DNA of 58,834 bases, taken from NCBI GenBank assembly GCA_900766915.1, contig CAAFXE010000117.1, forward strand, positions 1 through 58,834, read 5' to 3'. A program made the translations under genes and the position numbers. The notes below the pieces were generated by a model that made no database searches, was not told the origin of the DNA, and saw only the letters and a list, made by a program, of their open reading frames with translations. Position 1 is the stretch's first letter, and the number at the start of each line of letters is the position of its first letter. Of the stretch, positions 26,162 through 34,703 are shown in pieces. The DNA is from Lachnospiraceae bacterium. GTDB taxonomy: Bacteria; Bacillota; Clostridia; Lachnospirales; Lachnospiraceae.

Positions 26162-26326
26162 ATGAGAAAAAGTTATTTCTATGCTGTATTGGCAGTGATC
26201 ATCTCATTCCTGTTTTTGGCAGGGTATTATCTCTATCTGGAGTATCGCCCGGCAGAATATAAAAACGGAACTTTTGTGGAAGTGCTTCCTGATTCTTTCG
26301 AGGAAGTGAGGGAGTTTGCTTCATGA
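26162..26326 (+). CDS. Small membrane protein before spoVAA, 54 residues
   Basis: MRKSYFYAVLAVIISFLFLA... is one membrane segment, followed by YRPAEYKNGTFVEVLPDSFEE as a short outer or inner tail. AAGGAGAAGG precedes the ATG at 26162; an upstream ATG at 26132 is less likely. It overlaps the start of spoVAA by four bases, which implies coupled translation and a role in the spore-membrane complex. No family name known to me. Confidence 0.65.
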   Translation: MRKSYFYAVLAVIISFLFLAGYYLYLEYRPAEYKNGTFVEVLPDSFEEVREFAS

Positions 26327-26946
26327 GTAAAATATTATATATCAAGATCGAGCAATGTATCCAGGTGAAGGAACAGTCTGTAAAAATCGGAGATGTGGCT
26401 ACCATGGAATGTACCGACCAGACGGTAGTAAACCGTTTAAAGACAGAGAAACTCTTAAAGATCGACGATAACAGAAAAAAGAGGACTGTGGTCTCTACCA
26501 TGCTGGTGATTCAAAAGATCCATGAGATCTATCCGGAGCTGGAGGTGCAAAGCATAGGGGAAAGTGATTTTATCCTGCAGCTTCCACCTGAGAAAAAATC
26601 CAGGATCGTGGAGGGAATCAAGGTATCGCTGGTATGCATCGTTTCTTTTTTCGGTTCTGTATTTGCCATGATGACCTTTAATGAGGATGTAAGTACTTTA
26701 GACAGTTTTCGAAAGGTTTATACCTGGGTCATGGGGCAGCCGCCCCAGGGAGCTACCCTGCTGGAATTGTGTTACTCCATAGGTGTCAGTGTAGGGATCA
26801 TTGTCTTTTTTAACCACTTTGGTCAAAAAAGACTTACCAAGGAACCTTCTCCGGTGGAGGTGGAGATGTCTGATTATGACAAGCAGGTCTATACCACCCT
26901 CATACAGCATGCCGGAAGAAAGGGGCTTCAAAAAGATGTGGATTAA
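26323..26946 (+). CDS. spoVAA: Stage V sporulation protein AA
   Basis: A 207-residue protein. The soluble N-terminal half (KILYIKIEQCIQVKEQSVKIGDVA...) and two membrane segments (about residues 108-126 and 150-165) match SpoVAA. SpoVA proteins carry dipicolinic acid into the spore core and release it at germination. It overlaps both the gene before and spoVAB after, so the genes are one transcript. Confidence 0.85.
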   Translation: MSKILYIKIEQCIQVKEQSVKIGDVATMECTDQTVVNRLKTEKLLKIDDNRKKRTVVSTMLVIQKIHEIYPELEVQSIGESDFILQLPPEKKSRIVEGIKVSLVCIVSFFGSVFAMMTFNEDVSTLDSFRKVYTWVMGQPPQGATLLELCYSIGVSVGIIVFFNHFGQKRLTKEPSPVEVEMSDYDKQVYTTLIQHAGRKGLQKDVD

Positions 26947-27352
26947 ATATGTACTGTTAGCCCTTTTCGGACTGGGAGCCGGATTTTCCATTGCCGGCGG
27001 ACTGGTGGCACTGCTTATTGCACTGGGGATTATTTCCAGGTTTGCACACCAGACCTGCACAGGTACCTTTCTATGGCTTTATGAAACCGCCGTGACTTTA
27101 GGGGGGATTTTTGGAACCATGTGGTATTTATACGAGTGGAAACTTCCCATTGGACAATTAGGACTTATACTCTATGGAAGCAGTGCAGGAATCTTTGTGG
27201 GAGCCTGGGCCATGGCATTGACAGAGATCATTGACACCATTCCTATTTTTATGAGACGTATTTATCTGAAAAAAGGACTGGTAGCCATTGTCTGGTCTCT
27301 GGCCATCGGACATACTTTGGGGTCCTTACTGCATGGGTATCTTTGGGGATAG
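26936..27352 (+). CDS. spoVAB: Stage V sporulation protein AB
   Basis: A 138-residue integral membrane protein with four hydrophobic segments (starting MWIKYVLLALFGLGAGFSIA; ending IVWSLAIGHTLGSLLHGYLWG). The size and order after spoVAA fit SpoVAB. ATG at 26936 overlaps spoVAA by 11 bases; a longer frame from 26801 runs through spoVAA and is unlikely. Confidence 0.85.
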   Translation: MWIKYVLLALFGLGAGFSIAGGLVALLIALGIISRFAHQTCTGTFLWLYETAVTLGGIFGTMWYLYEWKLPIGQLGLILYGSSAGIFVGAWAMALTEIIDTIPIFMRRIYLKKGLVAIVWSLAIGHTLGSLLHGYLWG

Positions 27353-27366
27353 AAGGAGGAATCAGG

Positions 27367-27813
27367 ATGAATCAAAAGCAACAGGAATATGATAAAAAAG
27401 TGAAACAGTACACACCTGCCCACAGTCTTCCCAAGGAAATGGCAAAAGCATTTCTGGTGGGAGGCATCATCTGTGTACTGGGACAGGCTATTATGAACGG
27501 ATGCAGCTTTTACGGTCTTAAAAAGGATGATGCAGGTGCTGTGTGCAGCGTTTTGCTGGTACTTCTAAGCGTTCTGTTAACAGGCTTTAATATTTATCCT
27601 TCCATTGCGAAATTCGGTGGAGCAGGAGCTTTGGTACCCATTACAGGGTTTGCAAATTCCGTGGCGGCACCTGCCATAGAATTCCAGAAGGAAGGACAGG
27701 TTTTTGGTATCGGCTGTAAGATCTTTACCATTGCAGGTCCGGTCATTTTATACGGCATCTTTACAAGCTGGGTATTGGGTGTGATCTACTGGCTAAGCAG
27801 TATGATTGGATGA
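27367..27813 (+). CDS. spoVAC: Stage V sporulation protein AC
   Basis: A 148-residue membrane protein with several hydrophobic segments and the typical conserved stretch ITGFANSVAAPAIEFQKEG. SpoVAC is thought to act as the mechanosensitive DPA channel. AAGGAGG lies seven bases before ATG 27367. A strong terminator follows, so the operon ends here, without spoVAD or spoVAE. Confidence 0.93.
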   Translation: MNQKQQEYDKKVKQYTPAHSLPKEMAKAFLVGGIICVLGQAIMNGCSFYGLKKDDAGAVCSVLLVLLSVLLTGFNIYPSIAKFGGAGALVPITGFANSVAAPAIEFQKEGQVFGIGCKIFTIAGPVILYGIFTSWVLGVIYWLSSMIG

Positions 27814-27860
27814 AAAAAATGCCTCCTCTGTGAATTACCACAGGCGAGGCATTTTTTTAA
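27811..27860. terminator. Bidirectional terminator between spoVAC and spoVAD
   Basis: AAATGCCTC / GAGGCATTT with inner CTGTG / CACAG, flanked by A7 and T7, so it can serve both converging genes. Confidence 0.93.
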
Positions 27861-27884
27861 TCATATCCGGAAGGCAGCAGGCAG

Positions 27885-28889
27885 TCAGGCGTGTTCCAGT
27901 ACCACACCATGGCAGATGCCGGGGATACTTTGTCCTTCATTAAAGCTGACGGTGGATAAAAGAGCACCGGTAGGCAGAAATAAGATCCGCTGAAGCTCTG
28001 CTTTTTCCAGTTTTGGAAGGAGATATCCTGCCAGTGTTACTGCACTGCATCCGCAGCCGGAACCACCGGAATGGGTATCCTGGGTCCGGTCATCGAAGAT
28101 TGCAATTCCGCAGTCAAAATACCGGTCTGTCAGGTCATAGCCTTTTTCTCTTAAAAGATCCATAAGAAGCTCCCGGCCGACAACACCCAGATCTCCGGTA
28201 ACGACAAGATCATAATCCGTTGGTCCACGCCCAAAATCCTGAAAGTGCTGCGATATCGTATCTGCGGCGGCCGGAGCCATGGCAGCTCCCATGTTCATGG
28301 AATCCCTGACACCGTAATCCACTATTTTTCCGGTGGTGATGCCACTGATCTTTACCCTGCCTTTACGACCGATCACAAAAGCTCCGCTGCCAGTGACAGT
28401 CCAGGTTGTGGATAAAGGCCGTTGGCTTGCGTATTCCAGTGGATAACGGAACTGTTTTTCTGCACTTGCAAAGTGAGAAGAAGTTACCGCAAGACAGTGG
28501 TCAGCATAGCCGGCAGCCACGGTCATGGCAGCCAGAGAAAGAGCTTCCCCGGCAGTAGAGCAGGCACCGTAAAGCCCAAACAGGGGAATTTCAAGCTCCA
28601 GCATCCCAAAGGAGGTCGCAATGAGCTGCCCTAAAAGGTCTCCCGAAAAAAGATAACGGATATCTTCTTTTGAAATTTCTGCCTTTTCAAGTGCGGTCTT
28701 TGCGGCACGTTTTTGAAGCTCACTTTCAGCTTCCTCCCAGTTGTCTTTCCCCAACAGGGCATCCTCTTCCACACAGTCAAAATATTTGCCAAGAGGACCC
28801 TCTCCCTCTTTTTTTCCTACAATGGAGCTGTAGCTTAAAATGCAGGGAGGTGTTTCAAAAGAAATGCTTTGTTTCCCTAAAATCATCAT
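27885..28889 (-). CDS. spoVAD: Stage V sporulation protein AD
   Basis: A 334-residue protein with the thiolase-like fold of SpoVAD (FGLYGACSTAGEALSLAAM with the conserved Cys region; TGDLGVVGRELLMD; DTHSGGSGCGCSA). SpoVAD binds dipicolinic acid. GGAGG precedes two adjacent ATG codons (28889 and 28886); the second has the better spacing. The gene is on the opposite strand to spoVAA-AB-AC, converging at a shared terminator, whereas spoVAC and spoVAD usually follow one another. spoVAE is not present. Confidence 0.95.
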   Translation of the reverse strand: MMILGKQSISFETPPCILSYSSIVGKKEGEGPLGKYFDCVEEDALLGKDNWEEAESELQKRAAKTALEKAEISKEDIRYLFSGDLLGQLIATSFGMLELEIPLFGLYGACSTAGEALSLAAMTVAAGYADHCLAVTSSHFASAEKQFRYPLEYASQRPLSTTWTVTGSGAFVIGRKGRVKISGITTGKIVDYGVRDSMNMGAAMAPAAADTISQHFQDFGRGPTDYDLVVTGDLGVVGRELLMDLLREKGYDLTDRYFDCGIAIFDDRTQDTHSGGSGCGCSAVTLAGYLLPKLEKAELQRILFLPTGALLSTVSFNEGQSIPGICHGVVLEHA

Positions 28890-29058
28890 TTTCCTCCAAT
28901 TACTCAGGTGATATAGTGTTGCTTTCGTAGTAACTATTCAGCAGCCGATCCGGAAGGTACTGAACAGATACATTTAGTATTTGCTATTTATCACAGATTA
29001 TGTGAAAATAGAATAACAGAGAGTGATCAATAACCAAATAACTGGAAGAGGTAAATTT

Positions 29059-29751
29059 ATGGAAACAATTCTTGTATGTGATGATGACCGCGAAATCGTG
29101 GAAGCAATTGATATTTATCTGACTCAGGAGGGATACCGGGTCTTAAAAGCCTATGACGGAGTGGAAGCATTAGAAGTATTAAAAGACAACGAGGTACATC
29201 TTCTTATCATTGATGTGATGATGCCAAAGCTGGACGGGCTTCGGGCTACTTTGAAGATCCGACAGGAGAGCAGTATTCCGATTATCATCCTGTCTGCGAA
29301 GTCTGAGGACGCAGATAAGATCCTGGGATTAAATGTGGGAGCAGATGACTATGTGACCAAACCATTTAACCCGCTGGAACTGACAGCACGGGTAAAATCC
29401 CAGTTAAGGCGTTATACCAAGCTTGGAAATAAGACGGGTGCCAATGATAAGCTTTTCCAGACCGGAGGATTGGTCATCAATGACGATTTGAAGGAAGTGA
29501 CTGTAGATGGAGAACCTGTGAAGCTGACACCCATTGAATATAACATTCTTTTGCTGCTTGTGAAAAATCAGGGAAAGGTTTTCTCTATCAATCAGATCTA
29601 TGAGAGTATCTGGAACGAGGAAGCCATTGGTGCAGACAATACCGTGGCAGTGCATATTCGTCATATTCGTGAAAAAATCGAGGTAAATCCAAAGGATCCA
29701 CGTTACTTAAAGGTTGTATGGGGTGTAGGGTATAAGGTTGAAAAGCTGTAA
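29059..29751 (+). CDS. OmpR-family response regulator
   Basis: A 230-residue regulator with a receiver domain (acidic CDDD 7-10, phospho-acceptor Asp52 in LLIIDVMMPKLDG, Lys101 in YVTKPF) and a winged-helix output domain (PVKLTPIEYNILLLL, then ADNTVAVHIRHIREKI). ATG at 29059 follows AAGAGGT. It is 23 bases before its sensor kinase gene. Systems with an outsized multi-span kinase of this kind occur in Lachnospiraceae, but the signal is unknown. Confidence 0.93.
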   Translation: METILVCDDDREIVEAIDIYLTQEGYRVLKAYDGVEALEVLKDNEVHLLIIDVMMPKLDGLRATLKIRQESSIPIIILSAKSEDADKILGLNVGADDYVTKPFNPLELTARVKSQLRRYTKLGNKTGANDKLFQTGGLVINDDLKEVTVDGEPVKLTPIEYNILLLLVKNQGKVFSINQIYESIWNEEAIGADNTVAVHIRHIREKIEVNPKDPRYLKVVWGVGYKVEKL

Positions 29752-29774
29752 GAAAACAGTTTGTTGGAGGATTT

Positions 29775-32267
29775 ATGGGAAAAGTACGAATCAGCAGCAG
29801 TATGAAAACTGCCATTGTCATACTCAACGAAATCTTTGCTCTTTTGCTGATCGTGGTGCTGATTATGACCAGCAATTATGGAGTAAACAGCGGTTCCTGG
29901 GATGATCTTTTAAGGCATCGAAACTATGAGCAGTCGGAATACTTCCAGACCCAGTCGGTAAACCAGGCGACCCGTGCCATCCGTGCAGCAACCCGTGCTA
30001 CCAGGTTTGAAAAAGACGGTCAATACGATCCGGAACGTCTCGTAAATATTTCTGAGTATGCACAAAAGGGCATTATTACAGGAGAATACAGCAGGGAAGG
30101 TCTGTACTACCGTCTGGGAGATTTATTGAACTGGGCCCAGAAGGGATGGACTTACAGCACGGTTCAGATTGACGAAGAAGGAATTTTGACAGTGACAGGA
30201 AACTCCAATCAACCTGTGATCAGGGAAGAACTGAAAAATTATTTTCTGTCATCGGACAGTGAATGGAGTGCTTACTACCAGTTTTACAACCAGGTGGGAA
30301 GCGAGGAGGCTCTATCAAAACAGGGAGTATATACCAAAAATATTCTTGATGAGGTATATGCACCGGAAAACTACCAGACGATCATTACTTATGCAGCCCA
30401 GAGCGGCACGGATCTTAGTACTGTTTACGGCTGGATGGACAAGGTCTTTGAACTCATTGTATCAGATGTGATTTCTTATCGGGATAACACCAATCTGTTT
30501 CGGGAGGATGCGACAAACTTAAGAGTATTTCTCATTGACCGGGAGATGAAGCAGATTTACACCAATGTAAAGGAATACCAAAATGCTACGCTGGAAGAGA
30601 TCTTATCTTATGCGAAATCCTTTGGAGCCTACTGTATCTATGACAATCAGGTGCTTTCTGTGGATTCCCTGAATATGGAAATGTCCGTGACAGACCTCTA
30701 TGGGTACGCGGAAAAGTACGGAATGTCCGGTTCGGAAAATTATGTGATCGCGGTAGCCATTGATACGGAATATCCTGCCCAGGATGTTTTGTACAGTGGT
30801 CATGAAAGATATCAGAGTCTGCAGCCGGTGGCATGGCTTGCCCTGTTTGCAGGGTCTCTTGGAATTGTAGGATATTTCGCTACCCTGGTGATCCTCACCA
30901 ACAAGGCGGGAGTTGACCCTGAAGTGGAGGGGCTTGTTCTTTCCTGGTTTGATTACTGGAAGACTGAAGTTAGTATTTTGATCATCATCCTGCTGGCTCT
31001 TTTGGGTCTGATTCCTCTTTATGTGGTGAATGAATATTTCTCTTTCCTGACGCCGGCGGGAATTATCGGTTTTGTAGCTTTGGGAGAAAATTTTGTATTC
31101 CTGGGTGGCTGGCTTAGTCTGATTCGCCGTGCAAAGGCAAAGATTTTGTGGAAGAACAGTATTGTCTGCAAGATATTTGAAGTTATTCAGGGAGCTTTTG
31201 AAAACAGCAGACGAACCACCAAGGTGATCGCTTTATTTGTCGGATATCTGTTGATCAATGGTGTTTTGCATCAGTCCGGAGGTTTTGGTATATTCCTTGG
31301 AGTTATCTTCAATGGTGTTGTTGTAGGAGCGATTTTGCGGGAGGCGGCTCAGGATCAGAAAATTCTGGACGGTATGAAGAAGCTTCAGGAAGGGGAACTT
31401 AGCTATCAGTATGAAACAGAGGAGTTTGGGGGATTCCGCAGGGAATTTGTCCAGGCACTGAATGGTGTCCATGAAGTGTTCCTCAATTCTGTGATGGAGA
31501 GCATGAAAAATGAGCGTATGCAGACAGATCTCATTACCAATGTCTCTCATGATATTAAGACACCGCTGACTTCTATCATTAATTATGTAGATCTTTTAAA
31601 ACGGGAAAATATTGAGAATGAAAAGGCGAGGGGCTACATCGAGATTCTGGAGCAGAAATCCCAAAGGCTGAAGCATTTGACAGAGGATCTGGTGGAAGCA
31701 TCCAAGATCAGTTCCGGAAATATCAGCCTGGAATATATGCAGATCCATATGCAGGAGATGATTTATCAGGCGGGTGGAGAATTTGCAGATAAGTTTGAGG
31801 CAAAAGGATTAAGGCTCATTGAAAGTATGCCTCAGGAACCTTTGTATATCCGGGCAGATGGAAGACGGTTGTGGAGAGTGCTGGAAAACCTGTTTAACAA
31901 TGTTTCCAAATATGCCATGCCAAATACAAGGGTTTATGTGGATCTTCTGGATCTTGGAGGGGAGATCAAATTTTCCATTAAGAATATATCTGAGCAGAGG
32001 CTCAATATTGATGCAAAGGATCTGACAGAGCGTTTTATCCGGGGTGATATTTCCAGAAGTACAGAAGGAAGCGGCCTTGGTCTTTCCATTGCAAAGAATC
32101 TGACGGAAATCCAGGGTGGAAAATTTTCTATTTATCTTGATGGAGATCTTTTCAGGGTAACCATTTTATTCCCTAAATTGGAGGCACTGCCGGAAGATCT
32201 GTCCATGGAGCTTCTGGAGGAAAATATCGAAGCCAGTCTGGAAAAAGATCTGAAAGAAGAAAAATGA
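29775..32267 (+). CDS. Sensor histidine kinase, 830 residues
   Basis: A large membrane kinase. One membrane segment (about 12-36) is followed by a 300-residue outer sensor region, then a cluster of about five or six more segments (about 355-555) and the kinase core. That core has an H box TNVSHDIKTPLTS (His592), N box ENLFNNVSKYAM and G box GSGLGLSIAKNL. The multi-span cluster is unusual for a simple sensor. GGAGG precedes the ATG. It should phosphorylate the response regulator just upstream. Confidence 0.93.
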   Translation: MGKVRISSSMKTAIVILNEIFALLLIVVLIMTSNYGVNSGSWDDLLRHRNYEQSEYFQTQSVNQATRAIRAATRATRFEKDGQYDPERLVNISEYAQKGIITGEYSREGLYYRLGDLLNWAQKGWTYSTVQIDEEGILTVTGNSNQPVIREELKNYFLSSDSEWSAYYQFYNQVGSEEALSKQGVYTKNILDEVYAPENYQTIITYAAQSGTDLSTVYGWMDKVFELIVSDVISYRDNTNLFREDATNLRVFLIDREMKQIYTNVKEYQNATLEEILSYAKSFGAYCIYDNQVLSVDSLNMEMSVTDLYGYAEKYGMSGSENYVIAVAIDTEYPAQDVLYSGHERYQSLQPVAWLALFAGSLGIVGYFATLVILTNKAGVDPEVEGLVLSWFDYWKTEVSILIIILLALLGLIPLYVVNEYFSFLTPAGIIGFVALGENFVFLGGWLSLIRRAKAKILWKNSIVCKIFEVIQGAFENSRRTTKVIALFVGYLLINGVLHQSGGFGIFLGVIFNGVVVGAILREAAQDQKILDGMKKLQEGELSYQYETEEFGGFRREFVQALNGVHEVFLNSVMESMKNERMQTDLITNVSHDIKTPLTSIINYVDLLKRENIENEKARGYIEILEQKSQRLKHLTEDLVEASKISSGNISLEYMQIHMQEMIYQAGGEFADKFEAKGLRLIESMPQEPLYIRADGRRLWRVLENLFNNVSKYAMPNTRVYVDLLDLGGEIKFSIKNISEQRLNIDAKDLTERFIRGDISRSTEGSGLGLSIAKNLTEIQGGKFSIYLDGDLFRVTILFPKLEALPEDLSMELLEENIEASLEKDLKEEK

Positions 32268-32275
32268 TATAACGG

Positions 32276-32315
32276 TTGATAAATCCCTGATTGGGTTGTA
32301 TAATTGTATACAATT
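32276..32315 (+). promoter_or_regulatory. Sigma-A promoter and GntR-like operator of the hydratase gene
   Basis: TTGATA (32276-32281), 17 bp, TATAAT (32299-32304), nearly consensus. A perfect 14-bp palindrome AATTGTATACAATT (32302-32315) overlaps the end of the -10 and the start point. Its core TTGTATACAA resembles GntR-family operators, so repression is likely. Confidence 0.65.
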
Positions 32316-32345
32316 TGATAAGGTCGTATTATGGAGGAACTTAAA

Positions 32346-34631
32346 ATGGTTAAGATGTTAAATGGAGGTGCCTATGTCTTAAATGGCACAGAAATTGTTG
32401 AGGATAATGGGGAAGCGGTAGCTACATTGAACAGCAGACTGGGCTTTGTTCCTGCAAAGGAAGAGGCAAAATGCGGAACCATTGCCTATGGAATTTTAAA
32501 GGATCACAATGTATCCGGGAACATGGAGAAGCTTCAGATCAAATTTGACAAGCTGACCTCCCATGATATTACATTTGTAGGAATCATTCAGACAGCGAGA
32601 GCGTCAGGAATGGAAAAATTTCCGGTACCTTATGTATTGACAAACTGTCACAACAGCCTTTGTGCAGTAGGTGGAACCATCAACGAAGATGACCACATGT
32701 TTGGTCTCACCTGTGCAAAGAAATACGGCGGTGTGTATGTACCGCCACATCAGGCTGTCATCCATCAGTTTGCAAGAGAGGTGCTGGCAGAGGGCGGTAA
32801 GATGATCCTGGGATCTGACAGCCATACAAGATATGGTGCTTTGGGAACCATGGCCATGGGTGAAGGCGGACCGGAGCTTGTAAAGCAGCTCTTAAATAAA
32901 ACCTATGATATCAATATGCCTCAGGTCGTTGGTGTGTATTTAACAGGTGCACCGGCACCGGGGGTTGGTCCACAGGACGTTGCGCTGGCAATTATCGGTG
33001 CGGTGTTCAAAGACGGCTATGTAAACAATAAGGTGATGGAATTTATCGGTGACGGTGTTGCAAACCTTAGTGCGGATTTCCGTATCGGCATTGATGTTAT
33101 GACGACTGAGACAACCTGTCTTTCCTCCATCTGGAAAACAGATGAAAAGATTCAGGAATTCTATGCGATCCATGGCCGCACTGACGCTTACAAAGAATTA
33201 AATCCGGCGGAGGTTGCCTATTACGATGGAATGATCCTGGTAGACCTTTCAAAAGTAAAACCGATGATCGCTATGCCGTTCCATCCAAGCAATGCTTATA
33301 CCATTGAAGACGTAAATACAAACCTTCTGGATGTGCTCTCAGACTGTGAAGCAAAGGCAAAGGTTTCCTTTGGAGAAAAAGTAAACTTCTCCTTAAAAGA
33401 TAAAGTAAGAAACGGAAAATTATATGTAGATCAGGGTGTGATCGCAGGCTGTGCCGGCGGCGGATTTGAAAATATCTGTGCTGCTGCAGATATTCTGGAA
33501 GGCAGAAGCACAGGCTGTGATGAATTTACATTAAATGTATATCCGGCAAGTATGCCGATTTATATGGAGCTGATCAAAAACGGTGCAGCAGCCAAATTGA
33601 TGGAAACAGGTGCAGTATTAAAGACCGCATTCTGCGGACCCTGCTTTGGCGCCGGAGATACACCTTCCCATAACGGATTCAGTATCAGACATTCTACAAG
33701 AAACTTCCCCAACAGAGAAGGCTCTAAGATTCAGAATGGTCAGATCGCCTCTGTGGCATTGATGGATGCACGTTCTATTGCAGCAACTGCAGCAAACAAG
33801 GGATACTTAACCGCAGCAACAGATATGGATGTAGAATACAAAAATCCGAAGTATCATTTCGATGCGACCATTTACGCAAACCGTGTATTTGACAGCAAAG
33901 GTGTTGCAGACCCCAATCAGGAGATCAAAATGGGTCCAAACATCAAAGACTGGCCGAAGATGTCAGCATTGCCGGAAAATATGATCCTGAAGGTTGTTTC
34001 CGAAATTCATGATCCGGTAACTACTACAGATGAGCTGATTCCATCAGGCGAAACTTCTTCCTATCGTTCCAATCCTCTGGGACTTGCAGAGTTTACTCTT
34101 TCCAGAAAGGATCCGGAATACGTAGGAAAAGCAAAAGCCATTCAGGTGGCACAAAAAGCCATTGAAGCCGGTGAATGTCCGGTGGAAGCGGTAGAAGAAT
34201 TAAAACCTGTATTTAAGACCATCTGCAGAAAATACAGACACATTGACAGAACCAATGTAGGTGTGGGAAGTACCATTTTTGCAGTGAAGCCGGGTGACGG
34301 CTCTGCGCGTGAGCAGGCTGCCTCCTGCCAGAAAGTACTCGGTGGCTGGGCAAACATTGCCAACGGCTATGCAACCAAGAGATACCGTTCCAACCTGATT
34401 AACTGGGGTATGCTTCCATTCCTCATTGACGAAGGAGAACTTCCGTTTAAAAAAGATGATTTCCTGTTTATTCCGGAAATCAGAAAAGCGGTAGAAGAAA
34501 AAGCAACAGAGATCAAAGCTTATGTGGTAAAGGATGAACTTCAGGAGATTACATTAAGACTTGGAGAATTGACAGATGATGAAAGAGAGATCATCTTGAA
34601 AGGCTGTCTGATCAACTACAACAGAAACTAA
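32346..34631 (+). CDS. Aconitase-family hydratase (YbhJ-like)
   Basis: A 761-residue protein of the aconitase superfamily. The 4Fe-4S cysteine regions are visible as VIAGCAGGGFENICAAADIL and FCGPCFGAGDTPSHNG; DSHTRYGALGTMAMGEGG is the typical His/Asp-containing segment near the N-terminus. A swivel domain forms the C-terminal part. The exact substrate (aconitate or another hydroxy acid) is not clear. ATG at 32346 is preferred over 32331 because GGAGGA lies between the two, seven bases before the second. It stands alone under its own promoter. Confidence 0.85.
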   Translation: MVKMLNGGAYVLNGTEIVEDNGEAVATLNSRLGFVPAKEEAKCGTIAYGILKDHNVSGNMEKLQIKFDKLTSHDITFVGIIQTARASGMEKFPVPYVLTNCHNSLCAVGGTINEDDHMFGLTCAKKYGGVYVPPHQAVIHQFAREVLAEGGKMILGSDSHTRYGALGTMAMGEGGPELVKQLLNKTYDINMPQVVGVYLTGAPAPGVGPQDVALAIIGAVFKDGYVNNKVMEFIGDGVANLSADFRIGIDVMTTETTCLSSIWKTDEKIQEFYAIHGRTDAYKELNPAEVAYYDGMILVDLSKVKPMIAMPFHPSNAYTIEDVNTNLLDVLSDCEAKAKVSFGEKVNFSLKDKVRNGKLYVDQGVIAGCAGGGFENICAAADILEGRSTGCDEFTLNVYPASMPIYMELIKNGAAAKLMETGAVLKTAFCGPCFGAGDTPSHNGFSIRHSTRNFPNREGSKIQNGQIASVALMDARSIAATAANKGYLTAATDMDVEYKNPKYHFDATIYANRVFDSKGVADPNQEIKMGPNIKDWPKMSALPENMILKVVSEIHDPVTTTDELIPSGETSSYRSNPLGLAEFTLSRKDPEYVGKAKAIQVAQKAIEAGECPVEAVEELKPVFKTICRKYRHIDRTNVGVGSTIFAVKPGDGSAREQAASCQKVLGGWANIANGYATKRYRSNLINWGMLPFLIDEGELPFKKDDFLFIPEIRKAVEEKATEIKAYVVKDELQEITLRLGELTDDEREIILKGCLINYNRN

Positions 34632-34644
34632 ATAAAGATGAAAT

Positions 34645-34695
34645 CAAGGGGGACGGGTATTGTGGCTGTTTTGGCCACTTTACCCGTCCCCCTTG
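34645..34695. repeat. Long REP-like hairpin between converging genes
   Basis: CAAGGGGGACGGGTA (34645-34659) pairs perfectly with TACCCGTCCCCCTTG (34681-34695), enclosing GTGGC / GCCAC. No T-tract is seen, so termination is uncertain. Stem resembles the one at 10201-10247. Confidence 0.6.
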
Positions 34696-34703
34696 GACGT
34701 AAA

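Noticed and set aside
32346..34631. Calling the gene acnA (aconitase)
   Set aside because: The protein is of the aconitase superfamily, but its N-terminus and spacing look like the YbhJ-type hydratase branch, so a specific symbol is not justified.
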